The translations under genes and the position numbers were made by a program. Of a stretch of 15,202 nt of DNA, positions 13,503-15,202 are shown one piece after another. Each line of letters opens with the position of its first letter. Position 1 is the first letter of the stretch. This stretch comes from Phycisphaerae bacterium (lineage in GTDB: Bacteria > Planctomycetota > Phycisphaerae > Tepidisphaerales > Tepidisphaeraceae): contig JACMJD010000509.1 of the NCBI GenBank assembly GCA_014380825.1, positions 1 through 15,202 on the forward strand, given 5' to 3'. The notes under the pieces were generated by a model that searched no databases, was not told the DNA's origin, and saw nothing but the letters and a program-made list of their open reading frames with translations.

Positions 13503-14459
13503 ATGGCGAAAGTGCGCAAGGCTGTGATCACCGCTGCAGGACGCGGCACACGCCAGTACCCCGCTTCCACGGCGGTGCAGAAAGAAATGTTCCCGCTGGT
13601 CGACCGCGACGGGCTGACCAAGCCGGTCATTCAGATCATCGGCGAAGAGGCCATCGAGAGCGGAATCGAAGAGATCTGCATCATCACCCAGCCCGGCGAA
13701 GAGTCGCATTACCGCGAATACTTCAAACGTCTCGACAACGAGATGGTCAAAGCCTTCCGCGGCAAAGATTGGGCGATCCTCGAATCGGAAAAGCTCGGCG
13801 CGTTCGGCGAACGCCTGCACTTCGCCGAACAACACACCCCCGAAGGCTTCGGCCACGCCGTTTACCAGGCGAAGAAATTCGTCGGCGACGAGCCGTTCCT
13901 TCTGATGCTCGGCGATCACGTCTATATCTCCGATATCAAAGACCGCTGCGCCCGACAGCTCATCAAGGTGTACGAACAGTACATGCTCGAAGCGATCACG
14001 GGCGTGCAGCCCACCATCGAACGCCAACTGCATCTGTTCGGCACGATCAGAGGCGCACCAATCGACGCGAGTAAAGGGATCTACAAGGCCGAGCTCATCG
14101 TCGAAAAGCCGACCATCGAGTACGCGCGGCAGAATCTGGTCACGCCGATGCTCCCCGCGGGCAACTATCTCGCGCACTTCGGCATGCACATCTTCGGCCC
14201 GCGGATTTTCGACAGCCTCGAACACCTCATGAGGAACGAAATCCGCGAAAAAGGCGAGTTCCAACTGACCGCCGCCCAAGAACATCTGCGCGAGCACACG
14301 GACAAATACTGGTGCCTGACCACGCAAGGCCAGCGATACGACACGGGCATTCCGTATGGCTTGATGGAAACGCAACTCGCGCTGGCGCTGAACGGCATCC
14401 ATCGCACGGAAATCTGCGAAGCGATCGCGCGGATTTTGGCGATGCAGGTGAAGTCGTAG
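13503..14459 (+). CDS. galU: UTP-glucose-1-phosphate uridylyltransferase
   Basis: Makes UDP-glucose from UTP and glucose 1-phosphate, a precursor for envelope glycans, in the cytoplasm. The product has 318 residues, close to the usual ~300. The nucleotide-binding signature is AAGRGTRQYP (11-20) followed by QKEMFPLVD (26-34). EGFGHAVYQAKKFVGDEPFL (114-133) with LGDHV (136-140), VEKP (200-203) and YDTGIPYG (279-286) follow the GalU order. Differences from typical GalU are GRGTR for GLGTR, Q-K-E-M for P-K-E-M, an extra short stretch D-G-L-T before K-P-V-I-Q, and GDH for the usual D-D. A related sugar nucleotidyltransferase cannot be excluded. The start ATG has GGAGG seven bases upstream. It may supply sugar donors for envelope glycosylation, but no partner is adjacent. 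Confidence 0.87.
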   Translation: MAKVRKAVITAAGRGTRQYPASTAVQKEMFPLVDRDGLTKPVIQIIGEEAIESGIEEICIITQPGEESHYREYFKRLDNEMVKAFRGKDWAILESEKLGAFGERLHFAEQHTPEGFGHAVYQAKKFVGDEPFLLMLGDHVYISDIKDRCARQLIKVYEQYMLEAITGVQPTIERQLHLFGTIRGAPIDASKGIYKAELIVEKPTIEYARQNLVTPMLPAGNYLAHFGMHIFGPRIFDSLEHLMRNEIREKGEFQLTAAQEHLREHTDKYWCLTTQGQRYDTGIPYGLMETQLALALNGIHRTEICEAIARILAMQVKS

Positions 14460-14467
14460 GAATGCCG

Positions 14468-14547
14468 ATCCGGCGGCTGCGCTACATGAGTACATTGCGC
14501 TACGCCGCGGTGTAGCGCAGGGTACGCCCGGAGCGAAGCCGCCGGAT
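14468..14547. repeat. Nested inverted repeat after galU, REP-like
   Basis: An outer pair of 16-base arms (14468-14483 and 14532-14547, one mismatch) encloses a perfect 8-bp inner hairpin (TGCGCTAC 14496-14503 with GTAGCGCA 14512-14519). The 8-mer TGCGCTAC also appears as a direct repeat at 14478-14485. It starts eight bases past the galU stop and ends 50 bases before the next gene, so it could end galU transcription. No U-tract follows. Confidence 0.75.
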
Positions 14548-14582
14548 TTCCGCCAAAACTAGCCACATCGCCGCACCCCCAC

Positions 14583-14588
14583 TACAAT
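14583..14588 (+). promoter_or_regulatory. Possible -10 box for the ABC permease gene
   Basis: TACAAT ends nine bases before the ATG at 14598. A weak -35 match, TAGCCA (14560-14565), lies 17 bases upstream. No Shine-Dalgarno lies between the box and the ATG, so transcription would start at or very near the start codon. Confidence 0.4.
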
Positions 14589-14597
14589 CATCGGGTC

Positions 14598-15202
14598 ATG
14601 CCAGTTTTCGTTTCCCAGAATATACCGTGGTTTATCGCCGGGCTCATCGTGGTCGTTGGATTGTTTTTTTACGGCTTCAAGGACGTCCGGCGATTCAGCC
14701 TTAAACGCGTTTGGGCGATTTCCGGCGTGAACTTCGCCGAATCGATTCGTCGGCGCGTCCTGTGGATCACGCCGCTGGCGATCCTCGGGGTGATCGTCGT
14801 CTCGCAGTTGCAGCACCCCGTGGATGAGCAGGACGCGATCCGCCAGACGACGAAGTTCGCGCTGTTTGCGTCCGGCCTGCTGGTTACGGTGACGGCGATC
14901 ATCCTGGCGTGTACGAACTTGCCGCGTGAGATCGAAAGCCGCGTGATTTACACCGTCGTCACCAAACCGACGACGCGGCTGGAAATCGTCGTCGGCAAGA
15001 TCCTCGGCTTCGCCCGCGTGTCGGCCACTATCCTTATCATTATGGGTGTGTTCACGTACGGCTATCTGAAGATTCGCGAATACAACCTGCGGGGTTTCAT
15101 CAACGATCGGCTCCAGTCGAACGCCGTCGATCAACCGAGTCGGCCGACGCTGGAGCATTATCAGAAGGCTGGGTTGCTCACCGCGCGCGTGTACGAGAAC
15201 GC
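14598..15202 (+). CDS. ABC-2-type transporter permease-like protein, 5' part (runs off window)
   Basis: The frame opens at ATG 14598 and stays open to the window edge, giving 201 visible residues. Hydrophobic segments lie at about residues 10-25, 55-68, 90-110 and 140-157. The stretch ISGVNFAESIRRRVLWITP, then NLPREIESRVIYTVVTKPTT, then EIVVGKILGF is typical of permeases of ABC-2 exporters, where a cytoplasmic 'PxExxxxTxxxxxxKP' region precedes the next membrane helix. A charged, probably extracytoplasmic loop begins near residue 160. The ATPase partner is not in the window and may lie downstream. Substrate unknown. A frame on the opposite strand covers the same DNA, but it lacks sensible protein features. 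Confidence 0.78.
   Translation, partial: MPVFVSQNIPWFIAGLIVVVGLFFYGFKDVRRFSLKRVWAISGVNFAESIRRRVLWITPLAILGVIVVSQLQHPVDEQDAIRQTTKFALFASGLLVTVTAIILACTNLPREIESRVIYTVVTKPTTRLEIVVGKILGFARVSATILIIMGVFTYGYLKIREYNLRGFINDRLQSNAVDQPSRPTLEHYQKAGLLTARVYEN

Noticed and set aside
13410..14495. A 361-codon minus-strand open frame opposite galU.
   Set aside because: It is antisense to a gene with the nucleotidyltransferase signature and a GGAGG ribosome site. Its Phe/Glu/Asp-rich product resembles no family.
14559..15158. A 199-codon minus-strand open frame at the right end.
   Set aside because: The plus strand encodes hydrophobic segments and ABC-2 permease-like motifs and remains open to the window edge. 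The minus-strand product is Arg/Asp/His-rich without domains.

Overview
The window looks like a chromosomal segment of a GC-rich planctomycete, most likely of the class Phycisphaerae. The evidence is a PEP-CTERM exosortase substrate together with three surface proteins that begin with variants of the planctomycete 'LEPR-XLL' N-terminal tag (E-x-L-E-x-R-T-[LF]-[LM]-[AS]). The SdrD-B-like, legume-lectin-like and PKD-like modules also fit. I see no rRNA, tRNA, CRISPR array, transposase or phage gene.

Layout, left to right. 2-340 (+) is the 3' part of a DinB-family gene. 341-625 is a convergent gap holding two copies of a palindromic repeat. Three genes follow on the minus strand: aroF-type DAHP synthase (626-1639), a 74-residue lipoprotein (1688-1912) and a PEP-CTERM protein (2038-2880), with a strong intrinsic terminator between the last two. 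A 359-base divergent gap leads to a 1011-residue subtilisin-family surface protease on the plus strand (3240-6275). It converges with a small lipoprotein (6281-6676, minus), which diverges from a polytopic GT-C-like membrane protein (6796-8382, plus). A cyclophilin-like surface protein (8446-9486, minus) diverges from an O-methyltransferase (9759-10832, plus). An 86-base inverted repeat separates the latter from mtnA (10951-11952, minus), which is followed by a lectin/PKD/Ig surface protein (12038-13330, minus). galU (13503-14456, plus), a nested-hairpin repeat, and the start of an ABC-2 permease (14598 to window end, plus) close the window.

There is no single operon with one theme. The genes form short, mostly monocistronic units in alternating orientation. 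Three housekeeping enzymes (DAHP synthase for aromatic amino acids, MtnA for methionine salvage, GalU for UDP-glucose) are mixed with cell-envelope genes: four exported or surface proteins, two lipoproteins, a GT-C-like membrane protein and an ABC permease. GalU and the GT-C-like protein could both serve envelope glycan synthesis, but they are not adjacent.

The most notable observations are four. (1) In the protease, two SdrD-B-like domains each appear to be interrupted by another domain: a P domain in the first, and the whole S8 catalytic unit plus an Ig-like domain in the second. (2) Three otherwise unrelated proteins share an N-terminal tag, and two of them also share an Ig-like domain. 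(3) The cyclophilin-like domain has lost the catalytic Arg and Gln motifs. (4) Three different intergenic inverted-repeat families sit exactly at gene ends, and several genes may have leaderless mRNAs.
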